Part shown: positions 5,181-11,515 of the stretch, in pieces
Numbering within the stretch: position 1 is the stretch's first letter
How the letters are laid out: the number at the start of each line of letters is the position of its first letter
IMG/VR virus record: IMGVR_UViG_3300009103_000167
Span: 1-22,648 of that record
Direction: 5' to 3' (one strand)
Length of the DNA stretch: 22,648 nt
From: a virus
Position numbers and translations under genes: made by a program
Notes under the pieces: model-generated
Told to the model about the DNA's origin: nothing
Databases searched by the model: none
The model's input: the letters and a program-made list of their open reading frames with translations, nothing else

Positions 5181-5411
5181 TCAGCGCAGCGCCAGCTCCA
5201 GAGCCCAGCCGGCCAGGCCGGCGAAGGCCGCGAGCGCGGCCGCTAGGGTGTAGAGGCGAACCCGGAGCGCGACGAGCTGGCGCTCCAGGTCGTCGACCGA
5301 CTCGGCCAGGGCGTCGACGATCATCCGCTGATTCCGGTGGTCGTGGCGCTGCTGGTCGGCGCGCGAGGCCAGGACCGCGAGCTGCTGCTCGTCCGAGAGC
5401 GGCGCGGTCAC
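5181..5411 (-). CDS. Small coiled-coil protein with C-terminal membrane segment
   Basis: The predicted product is 76 residues. Residues 1-50 are charged and helical with heptads (VDALAESVDDLERQLVAL). Residues 54-76 form one hydrophobic segment rich in Ala and Leu, so the protein is probably tail-anchored. It is the last gene of the late operon and overlaps the oxygenase stop as ATGA. Possible roles are a membrane partner in lysis or an exclusion protein; neither is shown. Confidence 0.65.
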   Translation of the reverse strand: MTAPLSDEQQLAVLASRADQQRHDHRNQRMIVDALAESVDDLERQLVALRVRLYTLAAALAAFAGLAGWALELALR

Positions 5412-5986
5412 TCGTCCGAGAAGACGGTCGTCTTCTTGCGCCGGCGGGGCTTCTTCTTCGGCGGGGCCGGCTCCGACGCGCCGGCCACAGCTTGCAGCTC
5501 CGCCGAGACCAGGACGTCGACGAGCAGGTGGAGGCGGTTCGACGCGCCCCCGTTCTTCGCCGCGTGCGGTCGGGTCCCGTCCAGGACGATGGCCTCGCCG
5601 ACGGCCAGGTCGACGCGCGACTCGTCCTCGATCTCGAAGAAGGCGTCGGGGTAGGCGGCCAGCGCGAGGTGGACGTTCGCGACGTTGCCGACCTCGAACC
5701 CCATCAACTTCCCGGGCAGCTTTTTCCCGGCCTCGACCGGGTCGGCGTGCCGTGGCCGCCGGCCCCCCGCGCGAAGGACCAGGACGACCACGCGAACTTT
5801 TTCGCCGGGGATCGCGTCGACGATCCGCGTCAGCTCGGGCGTCCAGTCGTCGGCCTCGGGGTTGATTCCGAACCAGTTCTCGCGGACGCTCCGCGCGGCC
5901 GCGCGCTCGGCGAACTGCTCGGCGACTGCGGCCAGGTCGGCCTGGTCGAGTTCGACGTCGAGCCGTCGGACCTGGTCGTCAATCAT
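5408..5986 (-). CDS. Aspartyl/asparaginyl beta-hydroxylase-like 2OG oxygenase (putative)
   Basis: The predicted product is 192 residues. NVHLAL (H106) and, about 35 residues later, GEAIVLDGTRPHAAKN (H141), then NRLHLLVDV with R151, match my recollection of the double-stranded beta-helix core of the AspH family, which uses two His for Fe(II) and an Arg for 2-oxoglutarate. The substrate could be a protein side chain or a nucleotide; nothing here decides it. The C-terminus is a Pro-Lys-Arg tail (PPKKKPRRRKK), unusual for an enzyme and suggestive of nucleic-acid or membrane contact. GGAGG precedes ATG 5986. A cupin without this activity is the main alternative. Confidence 0.5.
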   Translation of the reverse strand: MIDDQVRRLDVELDQADLAAVAEQFAERAAARSVRENWFGINPEADDWTPELTRIVDAIPGEKVRVVVLVLRAGGRRPRHADPVEAGKKLPGKLMGFEVGNVANVHLALAAYPDAFFEIEDESRVDLAVGEAIVLDGTRPHAAKNGGASNRLHLLVDVLVSAELQAVAGASEPAPPKKKPRRRKKTTVFSDE

Positions 5987-6297
5987 TGGAAGACCTCCTC
6001 GCCTCGAAAGGCGTCAATGGCAAGACAGTAGAGCGTGGTCCGCTCCAGGTGTTCGTGGAGCCCTGGAAGCTCGGCGACCTGGCCGGCGTCTTCGGCGTCG
6101 AGCAGCTTCGCGTAGTCGACGAGCGCCGTCTGAGACCAGCGCGGGCAGGGCGGCGGCTTCGAGGTCCCGACGTGGGCGGGGCAGCCGGCCAGCGCCAGGG
6201 CGACGAGAACCGCACCAGAAAAAAAAGCGCCGCGGGTGATCCATCGGGGTCGTCGGAGAACGCGCGGCACCGGGCATCCTCGGGCGTCGGTTTTCAC
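5983..6297 (-). CDS. Phage lipoprotein, possible o-spanin
   Basis: The predicted product is 104 residues from GTG 6297. A basic N-region is followed by a hydrophobic segment ending in LALAGC, a clear lipobox for signal peptidase II; the mature part starts CPAHVG with a short Pro-rich stretch. The mature helical domain (about 60 residues) ends GEEVFQ. The start overlaps the stop of the preceding gene, which encodes a membrane-anchored coiled coil, as GTGA; overlap of this kind is typical of i-spanin/o-spanin pairs. It is longer than many Rz1 proteins, so a host-exclusion lipoprotein remains possible. Confidence 0.6.
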   Translation of the reverse strand: MKTDARGCPVPRVLRRPRWITRGAFFSGAVLVALALAGCPAHVGTSKPPPCPRWSQTALVDYAKLLDAEDAGQVAELPGLHEHLERTTLYCLAIDAFRGEEVFQ

Positions 6298-6530
6298 GGC
6301 TTCCGGTCCTTCGCGGCTTCGCGAGCCTTCAGCCATGCGAGCAGCTTGCGGCGGCGACCGATGCGCGAGGCCATGACCTCGTCGAGGCGCTCCCGGTCGG
6401 CGAGCGCGTCGCTCGCGTTCTGCGCTTCGAGTCCGGCCTTCGCGGCTTCGCGGGCCGCGCGAATGGCGACCCAGATCGCGAGGCCGACCAGGCCGAAGAG
6501 TCCGCCCACCAGGGCGAGCGTCGTTCCCAT
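6294..6530 (-). CDS. Single-pass coiled-coil membrane protein, possible i-spanin
   Basis: The predicted product is 78 residues. Residues 4-24 (TLALVGGLFGLVGLAIWVAI) are one membrane segment. The rest is a charged helix with heptads, as in Rz-type i-spanins. The following gene is a lipoprotein that overlaps it by four bases, which strengthens the spanin-pair idea. The peptidase and holin-like genes lie about 3 kb upstream in the operon, so the lysis functions would be split. Confidence 0.55.
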   Translation of the reverse strand: MGTTLALVGGLFGLVGLAIWVAIRAAREAAKAGLEAQNASDALADRERLDEVMASRIGRRRKLLAWLKAREAAKDRKP

Positions 6531-6533
6531 GCT

Positions 6534-6776
6534 TCAGTCCTCCACCTCGGGGTCGATGACCCGAACCCCGGCCTCGGTTTCGATCCAGACCCGCGCGCCG
6601 CACGAGAGCGGCCGGTGCGGCCGGTAGACAACGCGGGCCGGGCCGTCGATCTCGACCTCGAAGGCGTAGTCGTTGGTTTTGTAGGTCTTCACCGTCAGCA
6701 CCGGCTCGACCTCCGCGAGGTCGACCTTCGCGTTCCTCTTGATCGCGTGCTGGTTGACGTGGACGAAGGTCTTCAC
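6534..6776 (-). CDS. Unknown 80-residue phage protein
   Basis: Starts at GTG 6776 (MKTFVHVNQHAIKRN) and overlaps the previous stop as GTGA. It appears mostly beta, with a conserved-looking end (PLSCGARVWIETEAG). I have an impression of similar hypothetical proteins in other phages but cannot name a family. No membrane segment. Its place among membrane and lysis genes gives no clear role. Confidence 0.7.
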   Translation of the reverse strand: MKTFVHVNQHAIKRNAKVDLAEVEPVLTVKTYKTNDYAFEVEIDGPARVVYRPHRPLSCGARVWIETEAGVRVIDPEVED

Positions 6777-7060
6777 CTTTTCCCCTCGCGGAGCTGGAGC
6801 GACAGCGACCAGCCGTAGATGTCGACGGCGCAGAAGATCAGCCCCCAGATTACAAGGCTCGAAAGCGGCACGCCCTCGAAGACCAGGACGATCCCGATGG
6901 CGACCCACGCGGCCTCGCCCCCCAATCGGAGCGGCCAGCCGAGCGCCTCCAGGCCGGGCCTCGCCTGCGGCCGGCGAGACCGACCGATCAGGAGCATCCC
7001 GATCAGCGACGCGGCGAAGGCGAAGTGGCCGACGATGTCGAGCGCCTCGAAGACGGTCAC
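6773..7060 (-). CDS. Small multi-pass membrane protein
   Basis: The predicted product is 95 residues from GTG 7060, overlapping the upstream stop as GTGA. Hydrophobic segments lie near residues 8-26 (VGHFAFAASLIGMLLIG), 49-62 (AAWVAIGIVLVFEG) and 66-84 (SLVIWGLIFCAVDIYGW). A holin or another membrane effector is possible from its size and topology. The longer ORF upstream of GTG 7060 is rejected because it lies within the protease gene. Confidence 0.65.
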   Translation of the reverse strand: MTVFEALDIVGHFAFAASLIGMLLIGRSRRPQARPGLEALGWPLRLGGEAAWVAIGIVLVFEGVPLSSLVIWGLIFCAVDIYGWSLSLQLREGKR

Positions 7061-7491
7061 GGCCGGTAGACCTCCGGGAACCTCCAGCTCGCAGTGTCGC
7101 CTGGCGGATCGTTGTCCCAGAAGGACTCGACCAGCGAGCCGTGGGCCAGAGCCCAGACGGCGTCGTGGGGGAATCGGTCGCGCGGTCGCGCGCGTCCCTG
7201 GCTCGACAGCCCCGTCCGCTCCTCCCATCGGGCCGGCATCGCGACCAGGCAGTGCGCCCACTCGTGGAGCAGCGTGTCGACCAGGATCGCCTTCGGCCAG
7301 GCGGCGGCGTCGACCAGCGTGATCCGCGAGCGCGGTCCGACCTTCTCGGCCCATCCGAAGACGCGCTCGCTCCGCGGGAGGTTCTCCCAGCGCACGAAGC
7401 GCAGCTCGACGGGCGCGGGGCACGGGTGCGTCGCCTTCAGCCACGAGGCGATCTGGCGCACGCGGCCCCGTCGAGTTCGAGAGCAGGGCAT
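7057..7491 (-). CDS. HExxH zinc metalloprotease-like protein
   Basis: The predicted product is 144 residues. LLHEWAH places the zinc motif at 76-80; the likely third ligand region is PHDAVWALAHGSLVESF (H109 or H117). The fold resembles SprT/ImmA-type gluzincins and lacks the C-terminal zinc ribbon seen in the left-arm protease. The substrate is unknown. Its start overlaps the metallophosphoesterase stop (TGATG), so it is made in the late operon. It is the second HExxH protein in the window, with little similarity to the first outside the motif. Confidence 0.65.
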   Translation of the reverse strand: MPCSRTRRGRVRQIASWLKATHPCPAPVELRFVRWENLPRSERVFGWAEKVGPRSRITLVDAAAWPKAILVDTLLHEWAHCLVAMPARWEERTGLSSQGRARPRDRFPHDAVWALAHGSLVESFWDNDPPGDTASWRFPEVYRP

Positions 7492-8603
7492 CAGACGGCC
7501 CTGCGGCGGCTCTGCGGGACTCGCTCGCCGGTCGCGGTCAGGAAGACCTGGTGGTCGGCGATCACGCCATGCTCGGCGTTCAGGAATTGGAGACGCTGCG
7601 ACGGCCAGCCGCCGGCGGCGAGCTGCTCCTGCGCGTACACGTTCCCGCTCTCCGGCGTGCCGGTTGCGAAAAAAGTGCGGTAGTTCAGCGTCGCGCAGGC
7701 GTGCTGGTGGAAGTGGCCGAAGTAGAGAAAGTCCCAGGCCTCGGGGATCGAGTCGGCCCAGCCCCAGGCCTTCTTCCCCACGCCGTACCAGGGGAAGCCG
7801 CCGAAGCCGCCGCGGATCTGGTCGCCGTGGATGACCAGGAGGCCCCAGTCGAAGACGCGCGGCACCGCGTAGAACTGGTCGGCGATCTCGAAGGTCAGCC
7901 GGCCGTCGAGTTCGGGTCGCGCGCCGGCCGGTCCGAGGACCATGAGCTTGGTCACCTCGTATGCCACGCGGTCCCAGTTCGTCCGGGGGTGCGAGCCCAT
8001 CGACCTCGGGGAGCTGCGGCCGTGGTTTCCCGAGACCGCCGTGACCCGAATCCGCGGGAAGACCTCCAGCAGCCTGAAGATCATCCGCGCCAGGATCGCC
8101 GGGGCGTCGCGCACCGCCTGGTCGAACACCCCGCGGTCGCCGATCTCGAACTGCTGACCTGGGAAGAGGTTCTCGTTCTCGATGATGTCGCCGCCCAGGA
8201 GCAGGACCAGCTCGTCGACCTTCACGGCGCTCCGCCGGACCTCGACGATGGTGCGGACCTTGTCGGCGAGCTGCATCAGACGCGCGTCGGCGATCCCCAC
8301 GTTGTAGCTGTCGGTCACCTTCCCGATCTGGGTGTCGGTGACGTGGAGCAGCGCGACCTCTTCCGACTTCTTACGGCTCGGCGTCGGGCGCGGGGGAATC
8401 GAGAGATCCGGCGGCTCGGCGTAGGCCGTCTCGACCGCGTGGATGATGACGGCCTCGCCTCCGCGGCGTCGGCCCGCGTCGCGCGTCAGTCGCTTAACCT
8501 CGCGCCGCAGGGCGGCCACTTCGTCCGGGTCTCCGCCGGATCTCTCGTTTTCTTCGTGCGCCCACTCCGCGGGCTTCTTCTTCGTTTTTTTTCTAACGGC
8601 CAC
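7491..8603 (-). CDS. Calcineurin-like metallophosphoesterase
   Basis: The predicted product is 370 residues. The five metal-site blocks of the family are present in order: HVTDTQIGKV, LLGGDIIEN, VSGNHGR, VIHGDQIRG and YFGHFHQHA. Such enzymes cleave phosphodiesters; phage members are often described as SbcD/Mre11-like nucleases, but here there is no SbcC-like partner and the DNA-end specificity is unproven. The N-terminal 75 residues are Lys-Arg rich with a helical segment (EVAALRREVKRLTRD), which may bind DNA. The start is GTG 8603, followed within a few bases by eight A, and overlaps the previous gene by 11 bases. Confidence 0.8.
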   Translation of the reverse strand: MAVRKKTKKKPAEWAHEENERSGGDPDEVAALRREVKRLTRDAGRRRGGEAVIIHAVETAYAEPPDLSIPPRPTPSRKKSEEVALLHVTDTQIGKVTDSYNVGIADARLMQLADKVRTIVEVRRSAVKVDELVLLLGGDIIENENLFPGQQFEIGDRGVFDQAVRDAPAILARMIFRLLEVFPRIRVTAVSGNHGRSSPRSMGSHPRTNWDRVAYEVTKLMVLGPAGARPELDGRLTFEIADQFYAVPRVFDWGLLVIHGDQIRGGFGGFPWYGVGKKAWGWADSIPEAWDFLYFGHFHQHACATLNYRTFFATGTPESGNVYAQEQLAAGGWPSQRLQFLNAEHGVIADHQVFLTATGERVPQSRRRAV

Positions 8604-8886
8604 GGGCGGCCCACTTCGCGTAGAGTTTCGACTCGTGCGCTCGAACGTGCGCTCGAAGCGACTCGACGCCGAGCGGGTAGGCCGGGTCGAACTCGTCCGG
8701 GTCCGACAGGAATCGGTGGAGCCCCGAGAAGGTGACGTTCCGGCCGACGCGGCCGCTCGCCATCTCCTCCAGGACCTCGCGGATCGCGCCCTTCCAGGGT
8801 TCCTCGCATGAGGCGCAATGGCGCGATGGCAGCCGCTTCGCGGACTTCATCCATGCGTCGATAGACGTGGTCTTCTTCTTCGGCAT
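8593..8886 (-). CDS. Unknown 97-residue protein, possible DNA-binding
   Basis: Starts at ATG 8886 with GAGGGAG upstream. A basic MPKKKTTS start leads to RHCASCEEPWKG (a CxxC), then an all-helical stretch ending SLRAHVRAHESKLYAKW. The layout resembles small phage DNA-binding proteins, including some small terminase subunits, but I cannot identify it as such. It lies directly before the metallophosphoesterase and overlaps it. A CxxC motif without an obvious second pair is odd. Confidence 0.6.
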   Translation of the reverse strand: MPKKKTTSIDAWMKSAKRLPSRHCASCEEPWKGAIREVLEEMASGRVGRNVTFSGLHRFLSDPDEFDPAYPLGVESLRAHVRAHESKLYAKWAARGR

Positions 8887-8911
8887 AGCGCTCCCTCTTT
8901 CAGAACGAAGC

Positions 8912-8975
8912 GCCCGCGCAGGGAGGGCAGAACGCGGCCAGCCAACCCCAACTAGGCCGGCCGCCCTGCGCGGGC
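8912..8975 (-). repeat. Perfect 12-bp inverted repeat across a gene end
   Basis: GCCCGCGCAGGG (8912-8923) and CCCTGCGCGGGC (8964-8975) are exact reverse complements, 40 bases apart. One arm lies inside the end of the Cys-rich gene and the other in the 65-base gap before the next gene. It could form a long stem in the late mRNA that separates lysis and metallophosphoesterase cistrons. No T tract follows. Confidence 0.5.
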
Positions 8976-9206
8976 AGGGGTGCGGGCTTCGAGGCCCTGG
9001 ACCTGCTCGATGGAGTCGCACGCGCACTCGAAAACGTGTTCTTCGTGCGCGAGGCACCACCAGTCCTCGCAAGAATCGCAGCGGACCCAGCGGCCCCAGA
9101 GTTCCACTTCATCGGCCGGCCGGTAGCGGGGGTCGAGAAGTTTCGCGCCTGGTTCGCAGTCGCACCGAACCGCGGGCTCGCAGCTCTCAGCGTGTTGAAG
9201 GCTCAA
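8952..9206 (-). CDS. Cys-rich probable zinc-binding protein
   Basis: The predicted product is 84 residues from TTG 9206, overlapping the previous stop as TTGA. Cys pairs and His cluster: CDCE, then VRCDSCEDWWCLAHEEHVFECAC. That is enough for one or two zinc sites of treble-clef or ribbon type. No family is recognised. It sits right after the holin-like gene. A short basic tail ends the protein inside the inverted repeat at 8964-8975. Confidence 0.6.
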   Translation of the reverse strand: MSLQHAESCEPAVRCDCEPGAKLLDPRYRPADEVELWGRWVRCDSCEDWWCLAHEEHVFECACDSIEQVQGLEARTPARAGRPA

Positions 9207-9397
9207 CGGTCATCGTCGGCCATCTTCGCCTTGTTCAGGTTCAGCGCGATGAGCGAGAGCCCGTCGAGCAAAACCTGGGCGAGAGGCGACTTCGAGCGAC
9301 TCGTCAGAACGGCGCAAAGCGCCGAGGCCAATGTGACCGCCGCCGTCAACGCGGGCAGCCATTCGGAACCGATGTAGGCGTTCCAGAGTTCTGTCAT
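9203..9397 (-). CDS. Small holin-like membrane protein
   Basis: The predicted product is 64 residues. One clear membrane segment (WLPALTAAVTLASALCAVL, about 13-31) and a second, weaker hydrophobic stretch (LAQVLLDGLSLIALNL) suggest one or two passes. It lies directly downstream of the M15 peptidase with GGAAGGAG before ATG 9397. Size and context fit a holin, or a membrane protein of the lysis cassette. It ends in a charged tail, KMADDDR. Confidence 0.6.
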   Translation of the reverse strand: MTELWNAYIGSEWLPALTAAVTLASALCAVLTSRSKSPLAQVLLDGLSLIALNLNKAKMADDDR

Positions 9398-9400
9398 GTT

Positions 9401-9799
9401 CTACTCCTTCCCTCGCGGGATTTCGATATGGCCGAAGTCCGGCCATGTTTTCATCTTGAAGTCGCCGCGCCAGTCGCCACCCCATCGGATGACGAAGCCC
9501 GGCGACGTGGTCTCGGACATTGCCCTCGCCGTCGCCAGGAAGTACCCGCCGAGCAGGATGAACTGCGGAGGCTTCCATGTCACTGGATACGGGCAAAAGT
9601 CCAGGGCCATCCCGACCAGGTGGCGGGAGTTCATCGTCTTCGACGCGCCCTGCTCGAACAGCTCGCGCTGTCGCTCGGGAGTGCGAAGGCCTTCGAGAAC
9701 TGAAAAGTCGGCGACCTCGATCACGCGCTCCGCGAGTTCCTGGAGCCGCGGGTCGATCCCCGAAAGCGCAGCGCGTGAGCGCTTGCCGAACGCCGGCAC
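9401..9799 (-). CDS. M15-family peptidase, probable endolysin
   Basis: The predicted product is 132 residues from GTG 9799. The M15 zinc site is visible: SRHLVGMALDF gives H60 and D67, and DFGHIEI gives H124. GLRTPERQRELFEQG upstream is the usual substrate-side block. Related enzymes are L-alanyl-D-glutamate endopeptidases (as in phage T5) or D,D-carboxypeptidases that cut peptidoglycan stems. There is no signal peptide or cell-wall binding domain, so export would depend on a holin. Both flanking genes encode membrane proteins. Confidence 0.85.
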   Translation of the reverse strand: MPAFGKRSRAALSGIDPRLQELAERVIEVADFSVLEGLRTPERQRELFEQGASKTMNSRHLVGMALDFCPYPVTWKPPQFILLGGYFLATARAMSETTSPGFVIRWGGDWRGDFKMKTWPDFGHIEIPRGKE

Positions 9800-9800
9800 G

Positions 9801-10091
9801 CTACCGGCCCTCGCGTTCGATGATAACGAGGACGCGGTTCAGCTTGCGGTCGATCTCGGTGGTGGTCTCGCGCTGCTCCTTCTGCTCGACTCGGATCTCC
9901 TTCAGGTCTTCCTTGATCGTGGCCTGATTCGCCTGGACCTTCACCAGCGCCGGGCTCGCTGCTACCATCTCTTGAATCGCCGACTGGTCGGCCCAGGCTC
10001 CCGAGATCGAGCCGGCCCCCGCGCCCAGGCCTCCGCCTAGGGCGAGAATCGCCACGGTCTTCCAGGTCCCGTTCCCGTTCCCGTTCGGCAT
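9801..10091 (-). CDS. Membrane-anchored coiled-coil protein of the lysis group
   Basis: The predicted product is 96 residues. A short Asn/Gly-rich start is followed by a membrane segment (TVAILALGGGLGAGAGSISG, about 12-31). The rest is a charged helix with heptads (QATIKEDLKEIRVEQKEQRE), ending basic. The topology fits an Rz-like i-spanin or a pinholin-type partner. It lies just before the M15 peptidase. AGGAG precedes ATG 10091. The 9-base gap to the previous gene is one of the few true gaps in the operon. Confidence 0.6.
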   Translation of the reverse strand: MPNGNGNGTWKTVAILALGGGLGAGAGSISGAWADQSAIQEMVAASPALVKVQANQATIKEDLKEIRVEQKEQRETTTEIDRKLNRVLVIIEREGR

Positions 10092-10100
10092 TGTCGACTC

Positions 10101-11111
10101 CTAGGTGGCCGGGCCAAGCTCGACGGCTTCTACCGCGAACCAGGTCCAGAAGTGCGCGTCGATGGTGTTTCCCGCGCCCAGGTAGAGGTTCAGCTTCAGC
10201 GTATCCCCGGCGGCGACGGCGAGGACCGGCGAGACCTGCGAGTGGGGGACGCCCGTCGTCATCGTCGCCGCGGACTGCAAAACGAAGCCAGGGAAGTCCC
10301 CGTCGCCGTTCTTCCAGATCTGCGCGTTGAGCGTGTTCGCCACCGTGTTCAGCGGTAGCACCGAGAAGGCCGCGCGGACGTGGGTCACGCCGCTCGGGAC
10401 GGTGAAGAAGCCGTCTCCGCTGGTGCCGACCCAGCCGCCGATGTTGTACGTCTCGGTACCGAAGACGGCGATGGTATTCGTCGTCGCGCTGATGACCTGG
10501 TCGGAGGTCATCGACAGCATCGAGCCGCGGAAGTAGAGCCGGCGGTCGATCTCGGTGAGTCCCTTCGTGACCAGGCCGACCGCGTCTACGTCACCGTACT
10601 CGATTGTCGGGAGCCCGATGTTCGGCGTGAAGTCCGCGTGGATGCCGTAGCCGGTTTCGACCAACTCGGTGCCGGTGAAGTTCGCAGTCATCGCGAACGT
10701 GTCGGACGTGTGCCCCGAGCTGGCGAGAGTGTAGTTCCCCGTGGCCGACTTCGAGAAGACGACGGTCTTCGATCCCGACGCGGTGATCGTCGGGTTCGTC
10801 GACCAGTCCGGCGGCGAGGTCGCCGCCAGGGCGGAGATCGTCCCGTTGTTCGAGGTGGCGGCGACCACGCGGATCGCCTCGCCAGAGGTCGGCGCGACGC
10901 CGGCGGTCCGGTAGAACCGGAGCCGGTTCAGGCTGGAGTTCCACGAGGTCACCACGCCGTCGCCGCCGGTCGACCCGCTGCCGCCATCCCAGTCGATCAC
11001 CAAGCCCTGCGAGAATGTCCCGGAGACGGTTTCGAGCGTGACGGTCCAGACGTGCGAGACGGTCGCGGAGCCGTTCGCGACTCGCACGAGGCCCGCGTTC
11101 ACTTGGCCCAT
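10101..11111 (-). CDS. Tail fibre / receptor-binding protein with C1q-like end
   Basis: The predicted product is 336 residues, rich in Gly, Ser, Thr and Val and probably all beta. The N-terminal 90 residues (MGQVNAGLVRVANGSATV) look like a fibre base. The C-terminal 140 residues (from about GGWVGTSGDGFFTVPSGV to WFAVEAVEL) resemble the C1q/TNF jelly-roll found at phage fibre tips. It follows the tail-tip gene and the small DUF4376-like gene, the usual place for adhesins. I infer trimers and host binding. GGAGGAGGGA precedes ATG 11111. Confidence 0.65.
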   Translation of the reverse strand: MGQVNAGLVRVANGSATVSHVWTVTLETVSGTFSQGLVIDWDGGSGSTGGDGVVTSWNSSLNRLRFYRTAGVAPTSGEAIRVVAATSNNGTISALAATSPPDWSTNPTITASGSKTVVFSKSATGNYTLASSGHTSDTFAMTANFTGTELVETGYGIHADFTPNIGLPTIEYGDVDAVGLVTKGLTEIDRRLYFRGSMLSMTSDQVISATTNTIAVFGTETYNIGGWVGTSGDGFFTVPSGVTHVRAAFSVLPLNTVANTLNAQIWKNGDGDFPGFVLQSAATMTTGVPHSQVSPVLAVAAGDTLKLNLYLGAGNTIDAHFWTWFAVEAVELGPAT

Positions 11112-11515
11112 TAGTTCCCTCCTCCGAAGGTGATGGTGACGGCCTGGACTTCGCCGACCGTCGTCGCTTCGTTCAGCGCGTCCCGCGCGTCGAAGTAGTG
11201 CTGGTCGATCCCCAGGCGCGCGGCGACCGCGTTCGCGAGCATCGCGAGCGCTTCGGCCTCGTCCATCGAGACGCGCTCATTCTCGGCGTCCACCCAGTAG
11301 CCTCCGTGGGCGTCAGGGTCTCCCGCCCGCAGCTCCGCCAGGACGGTCGTCACTCGACCGAGCGCCGAGTCGTCGATCTGGAAGACGTGAGATAGCCAGG
11401 TGAAGCCGGACTCGACCGCGGTCAGCCGGTTCTGGTTCAGGTTGCCGAGCGCGAGCGCTCGCTTCAGCTCCATCTCGTCGCCGAGTTCGCTGACCAGGTC
11501 CTCGATCTCGGTCAT
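11111..11515 (-). CDS. Small tail-associated protein, DUF4376-like
   Basis: The predicted product is 134 residues. The first half is a helix that may form a coiled coil (LVSELGDEMELKRALALG). The second half (MDEAEALAMLANAVAARLG, then ARDALNEATTVGEVQAV) resembles the helical repeat I associate with DUF4376 proteins encoded next to phage tail fibres; this match is from memory. A fibre attachment or assembly role is possible. It overlaps the tail-tip stop (ATGA) and the fibre start (TAATG). Confidence 0.5.
   Translation of the reverse strand: MTEIEDLVSELGDEMELKRALALGNLNQNRLTAVESGFTWLSHVFQIDDSALGRVTTVLAELRAGDPDAHGGYWVDAENERVSMDEAEALAMLANAVAARLGIDQHYFDARDALNEATTVGEVQAVTITFGGGN

Noticed and set aside
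7551-8735. Long + strand ORF of 394 codons over the metallophosphoesterase
   Set aside because: The opposite strand carries all five phosphoesterase motifs in order; this frame has none.
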